The position numbers and the translations under genes are program-made. Below, in pieces: positions 21,771 to 32,671 of a stretch of DNA of 43,579 nucleotides. The notes beneath the pieces are model-generated. The model had not been told where the DNA came from. It made no database searches and saw nothing but the letters and a program-made list of their open reading frames with translations. Origin of the DNA: an uncultured Pseudoflavonifractor sp. (GTDB taxonomy: Bacteria > Bacillota > Clostridia > Oscillospirales > Oscillospiraceae); the NCBI GenBank assembly GCA_947577065.1, contig CANPTT010000018.1:1-43579 (forward strand), written 5' to 3'. Position 1 is the stretch's first letter; each line of letters begins with the position of its first letter.

Positions 21771-24700
21771 ATGGTCAAGGACGTCTACTACGGCAAGACC
21801 CTCCGCAAGAGCTTTGCCCGCCATCAGGAGCCCTTGCAGATGCCCAACCTCCTGGAGATCCAGAAGAACTCCTATCAGTGGTTCCTGGATAAAGGACTTA
21901 AGGAGGTTTTCCGGGATGTGGCCGCCATTACGGACTACGCCGGGAATCTGGAGCTTTCTTTCGTGGATTATACGATGGATGAAGCGCCTAAGTACACGGT
22001 GGAGGAGTGCAAGGCCCGGGATGCCACCTATGCCGCGCCCATCAAGGTGAAGGTGCGTCTTCGGAACAAGGAGACTGAGGAGATCAAGGAGCAGGAGCTT
22101 TTCATGGGCGATTTCCCCTTGATGACCAAGGCGGGGACCTTTGTTATCAATGGCGCCGAGCGTGTCATTGTCTCTCAGATCGTCCGGTCTCCGGGCATGT
22201 ACTATGCCCGGATGGCGGATAAGGCTGAGAATCTGACCTATGCCACCACGGTGATCCCCTACCGGGGGGCCTGGTTGGAGTATGAGACAGATCTCTCCGA
22301 TGTGTTTTGGGTTAGGATTGATAAAAACCGGAAGATCCCCGTAACCTGCCTCATTCGTGCGGTGGGTCCCCGCACGGATGCGGAGATCCTGGATATGTTC
22401 GGAGAGGATCCCCGGATCGTGGCCACCATGGAAAAGGATACCTGCCGTACCTATGAGGAATCCATGCTGGAGATTTATCGGAAGCTCCGTCCGGGTGAGC
22501 CACCCACGGTGGATTCCGCGGAGAGCCTGATCAATGCCCTGTTTTTTGACGCCCGACGGTATGACCTGTCCTCTGTGGGACGGTATAAGTTCAACAAGAA
22601 GATGGCGATTGCCTCTCGTCTGGCGGGACAGACTCTGGCGCAGCCCATCACAGATCCTGCCACCGGTGAGATCTTGGCCGATGAGGGAGAGGTGATCTCC
22701 CGGGAGAGAGCCTGGGAGCTTCAGGCAAAGGGTGTTAACGAGGCTGTCCTGGATGTGGAGGGACGGAGCGTTAAGGTGTTCTCCAACCACATGGTGGATA
22801 TGAAGGACTTTGTGTCTTTTGATCCTGAGGAGTGCGGCATTACGGAGAGCGTGCGCTATACGGTGCTCATGGATCTGATCGCCCAGGCGGGCGGCGATGA
22901 AGCCGCTTTGAAGGAACTGGTGAATGATCATCGGGACGACTTGGCGCCCAAACACATTATCGTGGACGATATCATGGCGTCCATCAACTATCTTAACTGT
23001 CTCGCGAACGGCGTGGGTACTCCTGATGATATCGATCATCTGGGGAATCGCCGTTTGCGCTGCGTGGGTGAGTTGCTCCAAAACCAGTTCCGCATTGGTT
23101 TCAGCCGGATGGAGCGGGTCATTCGAGAGCGGATGACCATCCAGGATCTGGATATCGTCACCCCCCAGAGTCTTATCAATATCCGGCCCGTGACCGCGGC
23201 CATTAAGGAGTTCTTTGGCTCCAGCCCCTTGAGCCAGTTTATGGATCAGACCAACCCCTTGGCTGAATTGACCCATAAGCGCCGTGTTTCCGCTCTGGGC
23301 CCCGGCGGTCTGAGCCGTGACCGGGCATCCTTTGACGTGCGGGATATCCACTATTCCCACTATGGACGTCTCTGCCCCATAGAGACGCCTGAAGGTCCTA
23401 ATATCGGCCTGATCTCCTACATGGCCTCCTATTCTAAGGTGAACCGTTATGGGTTTATTGAGGCCCCCTACCGCAAGGTGGATAAGGCTACAGGGCGGAT
23501 CACCGACGAGATCGAATATATGACCGCCGATGTGGAGGATCAGTATATCGTAGCGCAGGCTACCGAACCCACTGATGCCGAAGGTTGTCTGACCAACACC
23601 CGTATCACCTGCCGTCACCGCAATGAGATCATTGAGGTAGATCGTGACAGGGTGGACTATATCGATGTGAGCCCCAAAATGATGGTTTCCATCGCCACAG
23701 CCATGATCCCCTTCCTGGAGAATGACGACGCAAACCGGGCGCTGATGGGAGCCAACATGCAGCGGCAGGCGGTGCCTTTGTTGACCACCGAGGCCCCCAT
23801 TGTGGCCACGGGCCAGGAGTACAAGAACTGTATTGACTCTGAGATCGTCATTCTGGCTGAGGACGCTGGTGAGGTCACCCGGGTCTCTGCCGACTTTATC
23901 ACTATCCGCTACGACGATGGCCGGGTGGTGGACTATAAGCTGACCAAGTTTATGCGGTCCAACCACACCACCTGTATTAACCAGCGGCCCATCGTCAATG
24001 TGGGAGACCGGGTAGAGAAGGGGGATGTGCTGGTGGACGGTCCCTCCACCGACCATGGCGAGATCGCCCTGGGTAAGAATATCCTCATGGGCTTTATGAC
24101 CTGGGAAGGTTACAACTACGAGGACGCTATCCTTCTCAATGAGCGGATGGTGAAGGACGACGTCTTTACCTCCATTCACATTGAGGAGTATGAGACCGAG
24201 GCCCGGGACACCAAGCTAGGGCCCGAGGAGATCACCCGGGATATCCCCAATGTGGGTGAGGACGCCCTGAAGGATCTGGATGAGCGCGGCATTATCCGGG
24301 TAGGCGCTGAGGTGCGGCCCGGCGACATTCTGGTGGGCAAAGTCACCCCCAAAGGTGAGACAGATCTTACTGCCGAGGAGCGGCTGCTCCGGGCCATCTT
24401 TGGAGAGAAGGCCCGGGAGGTCCGGGACACCTCTCTGAAGGTGCCCCACGGTGAGAGCGGCATCATTGTCAATGTGGATGTATTCACCCGGGAGAACGGG
24501 GACGAGTTGAATCCCGGAGTCAATATGACCGTACGGATCTATATCGCCCAGAAGCGGAAGATCAGCGTGGGAGACAAGATGGCGGGCCGTCACGGCAACA
24601 AGGGCGTTGTGTCCCGTATTCTGCCCCAGGAGGATATGCCCTTCCTGCCGGATGGAACTCCTTTGGATATTGTGCTGAACCCCCTGGGCGTGCCCTCTCG

Positions 24701-25478
24701 TATGAATATCGGACAGGTCCTGGAGGTCCATCTTGGCTATGCGGCGAAGACGTTGGGATGGAGAGTGGCGACTCCCATTTTCAATGGCGCGAACGAACGG
24801 GATATTCAGGAGCTTTTGAAAGAGGCCGGTCTTTCTGAGGATGGAAAGAGCGATATGTACGATGGTCGTACTGGCGAGAAGTTTGATAACCGGGTCACCA
24901 CCGGCTATGTATACTTCTTAAAGCTGCACCATCTGGTGGATGATAAGATCCACGCACGCTCTACAGGTCCGTACTCTCTGGTAACGCAGCAGCCCTTGGG
25001 CGGTAAAGCCCAATTTGGCGGTCAGCGGTTCGGCGAAATGGAAATGTGGGCGCTGGAGGCGTATGGCGCGGCTTACACGCTCCGAGAAATGCTCACCGTC
25101 AAGTCTGACGATGTTACGGGCCGTGTGAAGACCTATGAGGCTATTGTGAAAGGGCACAATGTGCCTTCTCCCGGTGTCCCGGAGGCTTTCAAGGTCCTGG
25201 TCAAAGAGCTTCAGGCCCTGTGTCTGGATATCCAGGTGTTGGATCGGGACGGCTCCGTCATTGAACTCAAAGAAGAGGATGAGGATACCTACCCGCCCGA
25301 TCGAGTCCGGGAGGACGATGAGTTCTACCAGTATCGGGATGAAAATGAGTTTGCCTCCGCCGGCTATACCCTCAAGGAAAACAGTGATGACGATGATCTG
25401 ATCATGGATGAGGATGAGAGCGTAGACGGGGACGAAGACTCTGGCGACCTGAGCGATGGGCTCGGGGACGATGAATAA
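21771..25478 (+). CDS. rpoB: RNA polymerase beta subunit
   Basis: The catalytic beta subunit, 1235 residues, usual for Clostridia. It starts [20 protein letters not shown] and shows the fork-loop and rifampicin regions ([17 protein letters not shown], then [13 protein letters not shown]), [18 protein letters not shown], the [13 protein letters not shown] block, GYNYEDAI with catalytic acidic residues, and [15 protein letters not shown] with the active-site lysines. Rifampicin-contact residues equivalent to E. coli D516, H526 and S531 are wild type; the Q510 position is Pro. A strongly acidic tail of about 45 residues ends the protein. The ATG at 21771 lies 10 bases after GAGGTG. No rplJ/rplL genes precede it. 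rpoC follows after 18 bases. Confidence 0.97.
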   Translation: MVKDVYYGKTLRKSFARHQEPLQMPNLLEIQKNSYQWFLDKGLKEVFRDVAAITDYAGNLELSFVDYTMDEAPKYTVEECKARDATYAAPIKVKVRLRNKETEEIKEQELFMGDFPLMTKAGTFVINGAERVIVSQIVRSPGMYYARMADKAENLTYATTVIPYRGAWLEYETDLSDVFWVRIDKNRKIPVTCLIRAVGPRTDAEILDMFGEDPRIVATMEKDTCRTYEESMLEIYRKLRPGEPPTVDSAESLINALFFDARRYDLSSVGRYKFNKKMAIASRLAGQTLAQPITDPATGEILADEGEVISRERAWELQAKGVNEAVLDVEGRSVKVFSNHMVDMKDFVSFDPEECGITESVRYTVLMDLIAQAGGDEAALKELVNDHRDDLAPKHIIVDDIMASINYLNCLANGVGTPDDIDHLGNRRLRCVGELLQNQFRIGFSRMERVIRERMTIQDLDIVTPQSLINIRPVTAAIKEFFGSSPLSQFMDQTNPLAELTHKRRVSALGPGGLSRDRASFDVRDIHYSHYGRLCPIETPEGPNIGLISYMASYSKVNRYGFIEAPYRKVDKATGRITDEIEYMTADVEDQYIVAQATEPTDAEGCLTNTRITCRHRNEIIEVDRDRVDYIDVSPKMMVSIATAMIPFLENDDANRALMGANMQRQAVPLLTTEAPIVATGQEYKNCIDSEIVILAEDAGEVTRVSADFITIRYDDGRVVDYKLTKFMRSNHTTCINQRPIVNVGDRVEKGDVLVDGPSTDHGEIALGKNILMGFMTWEGYNYEDAILLNERMVKDDVFTSIHIEEYETEARDTKLGPEEITRDIPNVGEDALKDLDERGIIRVGAEVRPGDILVGKVTPKGETDLTAEERLLRAIFGEKAREVRDTSLKVPHGESGIIVNVDVFTRENGDELNPGVNMTVRIYIAQKRKISVGDKMAGRHGNKGVVSRILPQEDMPFLPDGTPLDIVLNPLGVPSRMNIGQVLEVHLGYAAKTLGWRVATPIFNGANERDIQELLKEAGLSEDGKSDMYDGRTGEKFDNRVTTGYVYFLKLHHLVDDKIHARSTGPYSLVTQQPLGGKAQFGGQRFGEMEMWALEAYGAAYTLREMLTVKSDDVTGRVKTYEAIVKGHNVPSPGVPEAFKVLVKELQALCLDIQVLDRDGSVIELKEEDEDTYPPDRVREDDEFYQYRDENEFASAGYTLKENSDDDDLIMDEDESVDGDEDSGDLSDGLGDDE

Positions 25479-25496
25479 GAGAGGGAGGACAAGAAT

Positions 25497-28400
25497 ATGA
25501 GTTACGCTGAATTTGATGCGATCCGTATCGGTATGGCCTCCCCTGAGCAGATCCAACTGTGGTCCCATGGCGAGGTAAAAAAGCCGGAGACTATCAACTA
25601 TCGGACTCTGAAGCCGGAGCGGGACGGCCTGTTCTGTGAGCGGATCTTTGGCCCCACAAAAGACTGGGAGTGCCACTGCGGCAAATATAAGAAAATACGC
25701 TACAAGGGTAAGGTATGTGACCGTTGCGGCGTAGAGGTTACCAGAGCTAAGGTCCGTCGGGAGCGGATGGGCCATATTACCTTGGCGGCCCCTGTGTCTC
25801 ACATTTGGTATTTTAAGGGGATCCCCTCCCGGATGGGGATGCTGTTGGATATCAGCCCCCGCATACTGGAGAAGGTCCTTTATTTTGCCGCCTATATTGT
25901 TACCGATCCTGGGTATACGCCCTTGACCCAGAACCAGATCCTGTCCGAAAAGGAATATCAGGATATGCGGGAGCGGTATGAGGACGACTTCGAGGCCGGC
26001 ATGGGCGCGGAAGCCATTAAGAAGCTTTTGCAGCAGGTGAATATTGAGGAGCTTTCCGTTCAGCTCCGGGAGGAACTGAAGGAGGCCAGCGGCCAGAAGA
26101 AGGCAAAGATCGTTAAGCGGCTGGAGGTGGTGGATGCGTTCCGCGTTTCCGGCAACAAGCCGGAATGGATGGTCATTGACGTTCTGCCTGTGATCCCGCC
26201 TGAGATCCGGCCCATGGTCCAGTTGGACGGTGGCCGTTTTGCCACCAGCGATCTCAATGATCTGTATCGCCGGGTCATCAACCGGAATAACCGGCTGAAG
26301 AGACTCATTCAGTTGAATGCACCTGATATCATTGTCCGAAACGAGAAGCGGATGCTTCAGGAGGCGGTGGACGCCCTCATCGACAATGGCCGCCGTGGCC
26401 GTGCCGTGGTGGGCGCCAACAACCGGGCGCTGAAATCCTTGAGCGATATGCTTAAGGGCAAGCAGGGCCGGTTCCGTCAGAATCTGCTGGGTAAACGTGT
26501 GGACTACTCCGGCCGGTCTGTTATCGTGGTGGGACCTGAGCTGAAAATATTCCAGTGCGGACTTCCCAAGGAGATGGCCATTGAGCTTTTCCGGCCTTTC
26601 GTTATGAAGAAGCTGGTAGAGGACGGCATTGCCAATATCAAGGCCGCCAAGAAAATGGTGGATAAGGGCGATCCCAAGGTTTGGGATGCGCTGGAATTTG
26701 TAATCAAGGACCATCCGGTCATGCTGAACCGGGCGCCCACCCTTCACCGTCTGGGTATTCAGGCATTTGAGCCGGTGCTGGTTGAAGGCCGGGCAATTAA
26801 GCTTCACCCCCTGGTGTGTACCGCGTTCAATGCCGACTTTGATGGAGACCAGATGGCCGTTCACGTACCCCTGTCCGCCGAGGCACAGACCGAAGCTCGT
26901 CTGCTGATGCTCTCAGCTAACAATCTGCTGAGACCTCAGGATGGAGGACCTGTTACCGTGCCTACCCAGGACATGGTGCTGGGGTCCTACTACCTGACCT
27001 ATGAAAAATATCCGGAGCATTCCGCTGAGGAAACCTATGAGGATGTAGCGGCGGTGAAGGCCGCGCTCAAGAAGGGGACCATCGGGGAAGATAGCTTTAT
27101 CTGGGTAAAGAATCCCGGTAGCCTGGACGATATTCCCACCTATGCCGGTGTGGCGGCAGAGACAAAGAAGGGGGAGCTTCCCAGAGAGATCCTTCGCTCT
27201 TTCTCCGACGACAATGAAGCTCGGCTGGCCTATGACGAGGGAACTTTGGATCTTCACACCCCCATTATGGTCCGCCGCTATGCCGACGTGAACGGGGAGA
27301 AGTGCCACAAGTTGATCCGTACCACTGTGGGCCGTCTGATTTTTAATGAGGGGATTCCGCAGGACCTGGGCTTTGTGGACCGGAGCGATCCCGAGCAGGT
27401 TTTTGAGCCTGAGATCAACTTTATCGTGGGAAAGAAGCAGTTGGGCCCCATTGTGGACAAGTGCATCAATAAGCACGGCTTCACTGTGGCTGCCGGAGTG
27501 TTGGATACCATTAAGGCCAAGGGCTACCACTATTCTACCCAGGGGTCGCTTACCGTCTCTATTTATGACATGACAGTGCCGCCTACCAAGCCGGAGATGA
27601 TCTCCAAGACAGAGCAGCAAGTGCTGGAGATCGAACAGATGTATCGTATGGGCTTTATCACCAATGATGAGCGCTACAAGTTGGTGGTACAGGCTTGGGA
27701 GAGTACCACCAATCAGGTGGCCGATGCCCTGATGGATAACCTGGACCGCTATAACCCCATTTGGATGATGGCGGATTCCGGCGCTCGTGGTTCGATCAGC
27801 CAGATCCGGCAGTTGGCCGGTATGCGCGGCCTGATCGCCGATACCTCAGGCCGTACGATCGAGATCCCCATCAAGGCCAATTACCGTGAGGGCCTTAGCA
27901 TTTTGGAATACTTTATCGCATCCAGAGGCGCCCGGAAGGGCTTGGCCGATACCGCTCTTCGGACGGCAGATTCAGGCTATCTGACCCGCCGCTTGGTAGA
28001 TGTGTCCCAGGAGGTCATTGTTCGGGAGCATGACTGTGGGACTCATGACGGTATTATGGTCAGCGAGATCAGTGAACATGGCAAGATCATTGAGACCTTT
28101 GGTGAGCGTCTGAGCGGTCGCTATCCTGTGGAGGATGTGGTGGATCCCAAGACTGGGGAGGTGCTGGCCAGCAAGGATGAGATGATGAGCAAGGCCACCG
28201 CTGATTTGTTGGAGGCCCACGATATTCATGAGGTAAAGATCCGCTCTGCCTTGACCTGTGAAGCCCGTACGGGCGTATGCACCAAGTGTTATGGTGTGAA
28301 TCTGGCCATTGGTGAACCTGTCGGTCCGGGGGAGGCGGTAGGCATCATTGCCGCTCAGTCCATTGGTGAGCCCGGTACCCAGCTTACCATGCGTACTTTC

Positions 28401-29273
28401 CACACCGGCGGCGTTGCCGGCGGCGATATCACCCAGGGCCTTCCCCGTGTCGAGGAGCTTTTTGAGTCTCGTCGACCCAAGAAAATGGCCCAGCTTGCTG
28501 AGATCTCCGGCAAGGTCACCGTGGAGGACGCCAAGAAGGGCGGCAGCATCTATAATGTCACCATTGTTGCTGATGATGGAGAGACAGTCACCTACGCTCT
28601 GCCGCATTCGGCGGGAATCAGGGTACAGAACGGCGATACGGTAGAGAAGGGGACCGCTATCAGCGATGGCGCTCTCTATCCTCAGGACGTGCTCCGTATT
28701 CGGGGCATCCACGCCGTGTATGACTACCTGATCCAGGAAGTTCAAAAGCCTTACCGGGATCAGGGCGTTGATATCAACGACAAGCATATTGAGGTCATAG
28801 CCCGTCAGATGATGCGGAAGGTTCGTGTGGAGGAGGCCGGCGATTCTGAGCTCTTGTCTGGCGCCACAGTGGAGCTGGTGGAGTATCTGGATGCTCGGGC
28901 GGCGGTCCAGGCCCGTATTGACGCGGGAGAGAAGCGGGAGGACGGGCTGGAGTTGATACTTCCGGTAGCTACCCGGTTGCTGCTGGGCATCACAAAGGCA
29001 TCTCTTGCCACGGATTCCTTCCTATCTGCCGCTTCCTTCCAGGAGACCACCAAGGTCCTGACCGAGGCTGCTATCAAGGGTAAGGTAGATCATCTGCTCG
29101 GTTTGAAAGAAAACGTGATTATCGGAAAGCTGATCCCGGCCGGTTCCGGATTGGAGCCCTACCGCCAGTTTGACAAGGTGGAGGATCCCATTGTGGCGAC
29201 CGACGAGGATCTGGCACCGGAGTATGCGCCTGTAGCTGTCTCCTTTGCGGAGGGGAATGCTGAAGAGGAATAA
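25497..29273 (+). CDS. rpoC: RNA polymerase beta' subunit
   Basis: The beta' subunit, 1258 residues. The N-terminal zinc-binding site is seen as CHCGKYKKI...VCDRCGVEV (four Cys near residues 60-78). The catalytic magnesium site [12 protein letters not shown] (about 445-456) is intact, preceded by the bridge to [10 protein letters not shown]. The trigger-loop/bridge-helix region includes MADSGARGS and GTHDGIMVS, and the second zinc site is [13 protein letters not shown] (near 920). [19 protein letters not shown] is typical. GGGAGGAC lies 8 bases before the ATG. Co-transcribed with rpoB and closed by a strong terminator. Confidence 0.97.
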   Translation: MSYAEFDAIRIGMASPEQIQLWSHGEVKKPETINYRTLKPERDGLFCERIFGPTKDWECHCGKYKKIRYKGKVCDRCGVEVTRAKVRRERMGHITLAAPVSHIWYFKGIPSRMGMLLDISPRILEKVLYFAAYIVTDPGYTPLTQNQILSEKEYQDMRERYEDDFEAGMGAEAIKKLLQQVNIEELSVQLREELKEASGQKKAKIVKRLEVVDAFRVSGNKPEWMVIDVLPVIPPEIRPMVQLDGGRFATSDLNDLYRRVINRNNRLKRLIQLNAPDIIVRNEKRMLQEAVDALIDNGRRGRAVVGANNRALKSLSDMLKGKQGRFRQNLLGKRVDYSGRSVIVVGPELKIFQCGLPKEMAIELFRPFVMKKLVEDGIANIKAAKKMVDKGDPKVWDALEFVIKDHPVMLNRAPTLHRLGIQAFEPVLVEGRAIKLHPLVCTAFNADFDGDQMAVHVPLSAEAQTEARLLMLSANNLLRPQDGGPVTVPTQDMVLGSYYLTYEKYPEHSAEETYEDVAAVKAALKKGTIGEDSFIWVKNPGSLDDIPTYAGVAAETKKGELPREILRSFSDDNEARLAYDEGTLDLHTPIMVRRYADVNGEKCHKLIRTTVGRLIFNEGIPQDLGFVDRSDPEQVFEPEINFIVGKKQLGPIVDKCINKHGFTVAAGVLDTIKAKGYHYSTQGSLTVSIYDMTVPPTKPEMISKTEQQVLEIEQMYRMGFITNDERYKLVVQAWESTTNQVADALMDNLDRYNPIWMMADSGARGSISQIRQLAGMRGLIADTSGRTIEIPIKANYREGLSILEYFIASRGARKGLADTALRTADSGYLTRRLVDVSQEVIVREHDCGTHDGIMVSEISEHGKIIETFGERLSGRYPVEDVVDPKTGEVLASKDEMMSKATADLLEAHDIHEVKIRSALTCEARTGVCTKCYGVNLAIGEPVGPGEAVGIIAAQSIGEPGTQLTMRTFHTGGVAGGDITQGLPRVEELFESRRPKKMAQLAEISGKVTVEDAKKGGSIYNVTIVADDGETVTYALPHSAGIRVQNGDTVEKGTAISDGALYPQDVLRIRGIHAVYDYLIQEVQKPYRDQGVDINDKHIEVIARQMMRKVRVEEAGDSELLSGATVELVEYLDARAAVQARIDAGEKREDGLELILPVATRLLLGITKASLATDSFLSAASFQETTKVLTEAAIKGKVDHLLGLKENVIIGKLIPAGSGLEPYRQFDKVEDPIVATDEDLAPEYAPVAVSFAEGNAEEE

Positions 29274-29279
29274 AAAGGG

Positions 29280-29319
29280 AACGGGCCGCGGAGAATTGTC
29301 TCTGCGGCCCGTTCTTTTT
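29280..29319 (+). terminator. Terminator of rpoBC
   Basis: A 15-bp stem with one G-T pair (29280-29294 with 29299-29313), 4-base loop ATTG, then CTTTTT. Confidence 0.92.
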
Positions 29320-29341
29320 AAGAAAAAATTGGGGCAACCTC

Positions 29342-29370
29342 TTTACAAGTCAATTTTGATTTGCTATAAT
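29342..29370 (+). promoter_or_regulatory. Promoter of tRNA-Arg(CCG)
   Basis: TTTACA (29342-29347), 17 bases, TATAAT (29365-29370), ending 19 bases before the tRNA 5' end. Near-consensus, as expected for a stable RNA gene. Confidence 0.88.
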
Positions 29371-29389
29371 AATCTAGCACGTTTGATAT

Positions 29390-29466
29390 GCGTCCGTAGT
29401 TCAATTGGATAGAGCGTCAGATTCCGGTTCTGAATGTTGGGGGTTCGAGTCCCTCCGGGCGTACCA
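29390..29466 (+). tRNA. tRNA-Arg (anticodon CCG)
   Basis: A 77-base cloverleaf with all arms: acceptor GCGTCCG/CGGGCGT (first pair G-T), D stem GTTC/GAGC, anticodon stem TCAGA/TCTGA with loop TTCCGGT giving anticodon CCG, 5-base variable loop, T stem GGGGG/CCCTC with loop TTCGAGT, discriminator A and encoded CCA. It reads the CGG codon, which is frequent in the genes here. Confidence 0.96.
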
Positions 29467-29469
29467 AAG

Positions 29470-29502
29470 TAGGCTTCCTGCGTCAGCGGGGAGCCTATTT
29501 TT
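29470..29502 (+). terminator. Terminator of tRNA-Arg(CCG)
   Basis: A 9-bp stem with one G-T pair (TAGGCTTCC at 29470-29478, GGGAGCCTA at 29489-29497) followed by TTTTT, starting 3 bases after the tRNA CCA. Confidence 0.85.
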
Positions 29503-29599
29503 GTATCCGAGTCCTATTACCGACGCCGTTTATACGGCTCAGTCGTGCAGAGAGGGCTTCGGAGCGCACCGAAATAGTACCCAAAAAGGAGGGTCGGAA

Positions 29600-30559
29600 G
29601 TGAGATACTATTTTGCTCCCATGGAGGGGATCACCGATCATATTTTTCGCGGCGTGCATCACCAATATTTTCCTGGGGCGGATAAGTATTATACGCCGTT
29701 TTTTTCTCCCACCAGCGATGGGCGGTTTCCGCCCCGAAATATGAGAGACTTTGACGTAGAGGTCAATCGGGGAATCCCGGTGGTGCCCCAGTTCCTGACC
29801 AAGCGTGGGGCGGACTTCTTGTGGGCCGCTAAGATTTTGGCAGACTTGGGCTACACAGAAATCAACCTGAACCTGGGCTGCCCGTCGGGGACGGTAACAG
29901 CAAAGGGAAAGGGAAGCGGGCTACTGTCCGATCTGGAGGGGCTGAGACAGCTTTTGGATGAGATATTTGCCCATCCACCGACAGAGATTTCGGTAAAGAC
30001 CCGGTTGGGAAGGAGTGACCCGGAGGAATTCCCGTTGCTGCTGGAGATTTTTAATCAGTATCCGATTTCTGAGCTTACTGTCCATTGCCGGGTAGGAGCG
30101 GATTTTTACCGCAAACCAGCCAGACCAGAGGTATTTGCCCTGCCCCTGGCCAAGAGCAGAGCGCCGGTGTGTTATAATGGAGATCTGGCGATCTGGGAGC
30201 AGGTCCAGGATTTTCAGGACAGATACCCCACGACTCCGGCTGTGATGCTGGGGAGAGGAGCGGTGGCGGATCCCGCCCTGATTTGTCGGCTCAAAGGAAA
30301 GGAACCGGTCGACCGGACGAATTTGCAAAGGTATACGGAGGAACTCTTTGCTCGCTATTCTTCCGCCTTTGGTAGCCCCAAGTCCGCGCTTGGGAGGATG
30401 AAAGAGATCTGGTTTTACCAGATCAACCTTTTCGAGGGAGCGGAAAAGATAGGGAAAAGGTTAAAAAAGACCGCCAGTCCCGAGGAATATCGAGATCTGA
30501 CGGCCCGCATTTTTGGAGAACTGCCCCTGCGGACAGCGGGAGCGATGCCTGCATGGTGA
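29600..30559 (+). CDS. dus: tRNA-dihydrouridine synthase
   Basis: A 319-residue FMN-dependent tRNA-dihydrouridine synthase, which reduces uridines in tRNA D-loops. The TIM-barrel opening YYFAPMEGITDHIFR binds FMN, and the catalytic Cys is C94 in NLNLGCPSGTVTAKGKGSGLL. The flavin-phosphate site is seen in VCYNGDL and VMLGRGAVADPALI; SVKTRLG and ELTVHCR are also family blocks. The start is GTG at 29600, 7 bases after AAAGGAGGG. The frame is open upstream, but that stretch covers the tRNA gene and terminator, so it is not coding. It lies just downstream of tRNA-Arg(CCG), a functional echo but separated by a terminator. Confidence 0.93.
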   Translation: MRYYFAPMEGITDHIFRGVHHQYFPGADKYYTPFFSPTSDGRFPPRNMRDFDVEVNRGIPVVPQFLTKRGADFLWAAKILADLGYTEINLNLGCPSGTVTAKGKGSGLLSDLEGLRQLLDEIFAHPPTEISVKTRLGRSDPEEFPLLLEIFNQYPISELTVHCRVGADFYRKPARPEVFALPLAKSRAPVCYNGDLAIWEQVQDFQDRYPTTPAVMLGRGAVADPALICRLKGKEPVDRTNLQRYTEELFARYSSAFGSPKSALGRMKEIWFYQINLFEGAEKIGKRLKKTASPEEYRDLTARIFGELPLRTAGAMPAW

Positions 30560-30570
30560 AAGAGAGGGAC

Positions 30571-31023
30571 CTATTCTTTTTCGTTACAAAGCATATCCAG
30601 CATGGAGTTACATCCCTCCCACACATCCCGGAAGGTAGCTTCAAAATCACCGGTATACCAAGGATCTGCGATATCTCGGGGAAGAGAAGACCAGTCCAGC
30701 AGGCCAAAGATCTTGTCCATGGTTCCGACGATCAAGGCCATGTTTCGCAGGTTGGCGCTGTCCATCCCTACCAGGTAATCAAAATCATCTCCATCCGATC
30801 GAGTCATTTTTCGAGCTCTGTGGGGAATGAGGGGAATCTTGTATTGGGCAAGGATCCGCTGGGTGCCGGGGTGGACAGGATTCCCCAATTCTTCTGAACT
30901 GGTAGCGGCGGAAGACACCTCTATATTTGTAAGGCCACGCGCCTTTACGAGATAAGCCATTACACTCTCGGCCATGGGAGAGCGGCAAATGTTGCCGTGG
31001 CAAACAAATAAAATTTTTGTCAT
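30571..31023 (-). CDS. Low-molecular-weight protein tyrosine phosphatase
   Basis: A 150-residue LMW-PTP / arsenate-reductase-like phosphatase. The N-terminal P-loop CX5R is seen as C8-HGNIC-R14-S15 right after strand ILFV, and the general acid D120 lies in the expected ADPWYTGDF. Both are intact, so it should be active on phosphotyrosine or small phosphate esters. No tyrosine kinase is in the window. GGAGAAGAAC precedes the ATG. It is convergent with dus, with only 11 bases between stop codons and no terminator visible there. Confidence 0.93.
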   Translation of the reverse strand: MTKILFVCHGNICRSPMAESVMAYLVKARGLTNIEVSSAATSSEELGNPVHPGTQRILAQYKIPLIPHRARKMTRSDGDDFDYLVGMDSANLRNMALIVGTMDKIFGLLDWSSLPRDIADPWYTGDFEATFRDVWEGCNSMLDMLCNEKE

Positions 31024-31059
31024 GTTCTTCTCCTTTACAAAAAAGCGGATCCTTTTACT

Positions 31060-31088
31060 ATTGTATCAGTCAAAGCGCCTTATTGCAA
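31060..31088 (-). promoter_or_regulatory. Promoter of the LMW-PTP gene
   Basis: On the minus strand: TTGCAA (31083-31088), 17 bases, TACAAT (31060-31065). It is back to back with the DUF4364 promoter. Confidence 0.75.
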
Positions 31089-31104
31089 GGCTCGACACGA
31101 AAAA

Positions 31105-31133
31105 TTGACGAACAAAACGGGATGTGCTACAAT
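31105..31133 (+). promoter_or_regulatory. Promoter of the DUF4364-CmpB operon
   Basis: TTGACG (31105-31110), 17 bases, TACAAT (31128-31133), with extended -10 TGC. It overlaps the upstream in-frame ATG at 31132, confirming the start at 31171. Confidence 0.8.
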
Positions 31134-31170
31134 GAAAAAAATATTTTCTGCTGATGGAAGGAGGAGGACC

Positions 31171-31710
31171 ATGGCCCAACACGGATTTATCCATGACAAA
31201 TTGGATCTTAAGATGTTAGAACTCTATTTGCTGGCCCGCGCGGCGGGACCCATAGATCCTGAAACTCTTACCGATTTGGTGCGGCGGCATGAGGGAGTGA
31301 ACTATTTCGAGTTTACTGAGGCCACCGCTGAACTGGTGAAGACTGGACATCTGACTCAGACGGAGGAGGGTTATACAATAACCGATAAGGGACGGATCAA
31401 TTCAGCTGCCTGTGAGAGTAGTCTGCCTTATTCGGTACGGCGTCGCTGTGCTCAGGATCTGGCCCCGGTAAATGCGGCCCTCCGACACAACGCTCAGGTT
31501 CGAGGGGAGAAAAGGCAGAATGCCGATGGCTCTGTGACTGCTCGAATGACACTGGATGACGACAGCGGCAATCTGTTGACCATCGAATTGCTTTGCCCCT
31601 CAGTGGAGCAAGCTGATCGTTTGATTTCCGGATTTCGGAGTAAACCGGAGCAGGTCTATAACGATGTGTTAGAGGCATTGACTGCTGGCAGAGAGGGGGA
31701 GGGCTCATGA
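31171..31710 (+). CDS. DUF4364 family protein (winged-helix-like)
   Basis: A 179-residue soluble protein of the DUF4364 family, found across Clostridia. The N-terminal half (KLDLKMLELYLLARAAGPIDPETLTDLV, then YFEFTEATAELVKTGHLTQTEEGYTITDKGR) has the layout of a winged helix-turn-helix with a wing at the GYTIT hairpin. The C-terminal half is a mixed alpha/beta domain (TARMTLDDDSGNLLTIELLCPS). It is therefore probably a DNA-binding regulator, though no target is known. The ATG at 31171 follows GGAGGAGGACC. It overlaps the next gene by 4 bases (ATGA), so the two are coupled. Confidence 0.85.
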   Translation: MAQHGFIHDKLDLKMLELYLLARAAGPIDPETLTDLVRRHEGVNYFEFTEATAELVKTGHLTQTEEGYTITDKGRINSAACESSLPYSVRRRCAQDLAPVNAALRHNAQVRGEKRQNADGSVTARMTLDDDSGNLLTIELLCPSVEQADRLISGFRSKPEQVYNDVLEALTAGREGEGS

Positions 31711-32582
31711 CAGAGCCCATGCTTTTTGGCCTTCCCATCAGTCTGGCATTTCTCTATTTTATAGTCTATTCGGTCTTGGGTTGGGGTATGGAGACCGTAT
31801 ACTGCTCGGTTTTGGAGCGCCGCTTTGTCCCCCGGGGATTTCTTTATGGCCCCTTGTGCCCTATCTATGGGGTGGGGGTGCTGATGATGATTTGTTGGTT
31901 CCAACCCCTGATGGACCGTCCGGTGATATTCTATTTGACGGCTACGGTGTGTATGTCGGCGTGGGAGTATTTGGTAGGATGGTTTTTAGAGACGACGACC
32001 CATATCAAGTATTGGGATTACAGTATGTACCGATTTCATTTGAGGGGACGCATCTGTTTGTGGGTATGTCTTATGTGGGGGCTGCTGTCCTTCCTGGTCC
32101 TCTACTTTATCCAACCCTGGATCGCTTCATTGGTGGGACGGCTTGGATTGATCCAAAGGTATATTCTGGACGGCTTTTTTCTGGGGGTCTTGGTCTCTGA
32201 TACAGGAGCTACCGTCTATCAGCTGGTCCGTACCTCTCAGATGCTTGGCAAGCTTCAGCAGGTGGGAGATGAGTTGCGGCTTCAGGCACATCTGGGCAAG
32301 GTGGAGCTGTCGGATATGCTGGCGGAGGCCAAGGAGGCGCTCTCTGAGCGTTTGGAGGATCTGCTGCCGGATCAACTGGACGACGCGGGGCGCGCCCTTA
32401 AGGAGCGCTATGACGAGCTGATGACACGGACAGAGCTGATGACCCGTCGTTTCCGGATCAGTTATCGGGAAATGAACACCGTGGGCCCCGCAAGAGAGGC
32501 TTTGGAGAGTGTGAAGCGCCGGGGAGAGAAGTTGAGAATAAGGCTTCAGGGAACAAAAAGGGAAGGAAAGAAGAAGGGGTAA
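31707..32582 (+). CDS. CmpB-like putative ABC-transporter membrane protein
   Basis: A 291-residue protein with five or six transmembrane segments in the first 165 residues, matching the CmpB-like (putative ABC-transporter type IV) family: FIVYSVLGWGMETVYCSVLERRFVPRG-type opening, then FLYGPLCPIYG, WEYLVGWFLE and WDYSMYRFHLRGRICLWVC. The C-terminal third is a long soluble helical region (about 175-290) rich in Glu, Leu and Arg, probably a coiled coil. Despite the name, transport has not been shown for the family. It is coupled to the DUF4364 gene and closed by a strong terminator. Confidence 0.85.
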   Translation: MTEPMLFGLPISLAFLYFIVYSVLGWGMETVYCSVLERRFVPRGFLYGPLCPIYGVGVLMMICWFQPLMDRPVIFYLTATVCMSAWEYLVGWFLETTTHIKYWDYSMYRFHLRGRICLWVCLMWGLLSFLVLYFIQPWIASLVGRLGLIQRYILDGFFLGVLVSDTGATVYQLVRTSQMLGKLQQVGDELRLQAHLGKVELSDMLAEAKEALSERLEDLLPDQLDDAGRALKERYDELMTRTELMTRRFRISYREMNTVGPAREALESVKRRGEKLRIRLQGTKREGKKKG

Positions 32583-32623
32583 AGTATACCTTGTCAAAGT
32601 GCTTTCACAGAGGGACCCGATTA

Positions 32624-32670
32624 AAAAAGAAACCCCGGCTATTCCATAGAATAGCCGGGGTTTCTTTTTT
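32624..32670. terminator. Bidirectional terminator after the CmpB-like gene
   Basis: A long, nearly perfect hairpin: AAAGAAACCCCGGCTATTC and its complement around a CATA loop, flanked by an A-run on the left and a T-run on the right. It can end transcription from either side; only the plus-strand operon is obvious. Confidence 0.92.
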
Positions 32671-32671
32671 A

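Noticed and set aside
21696-24179. A very long minus-strand open frame opposite rpoB
   Set aside because: It is antisense to a certain gene, His/Gly/Leu-rich without any domain, and is caused by the codon bias of rpoB. The same applies to long frames opposite rpoC and valS.
29405-29599. A 65-residue extension of the dihydrouridine synthase
   Set aside because: It covers the tRNA-Arg gene and its terminator; the GTG at 29600 has a good ribosome binding site and gives the standard N-terminus.
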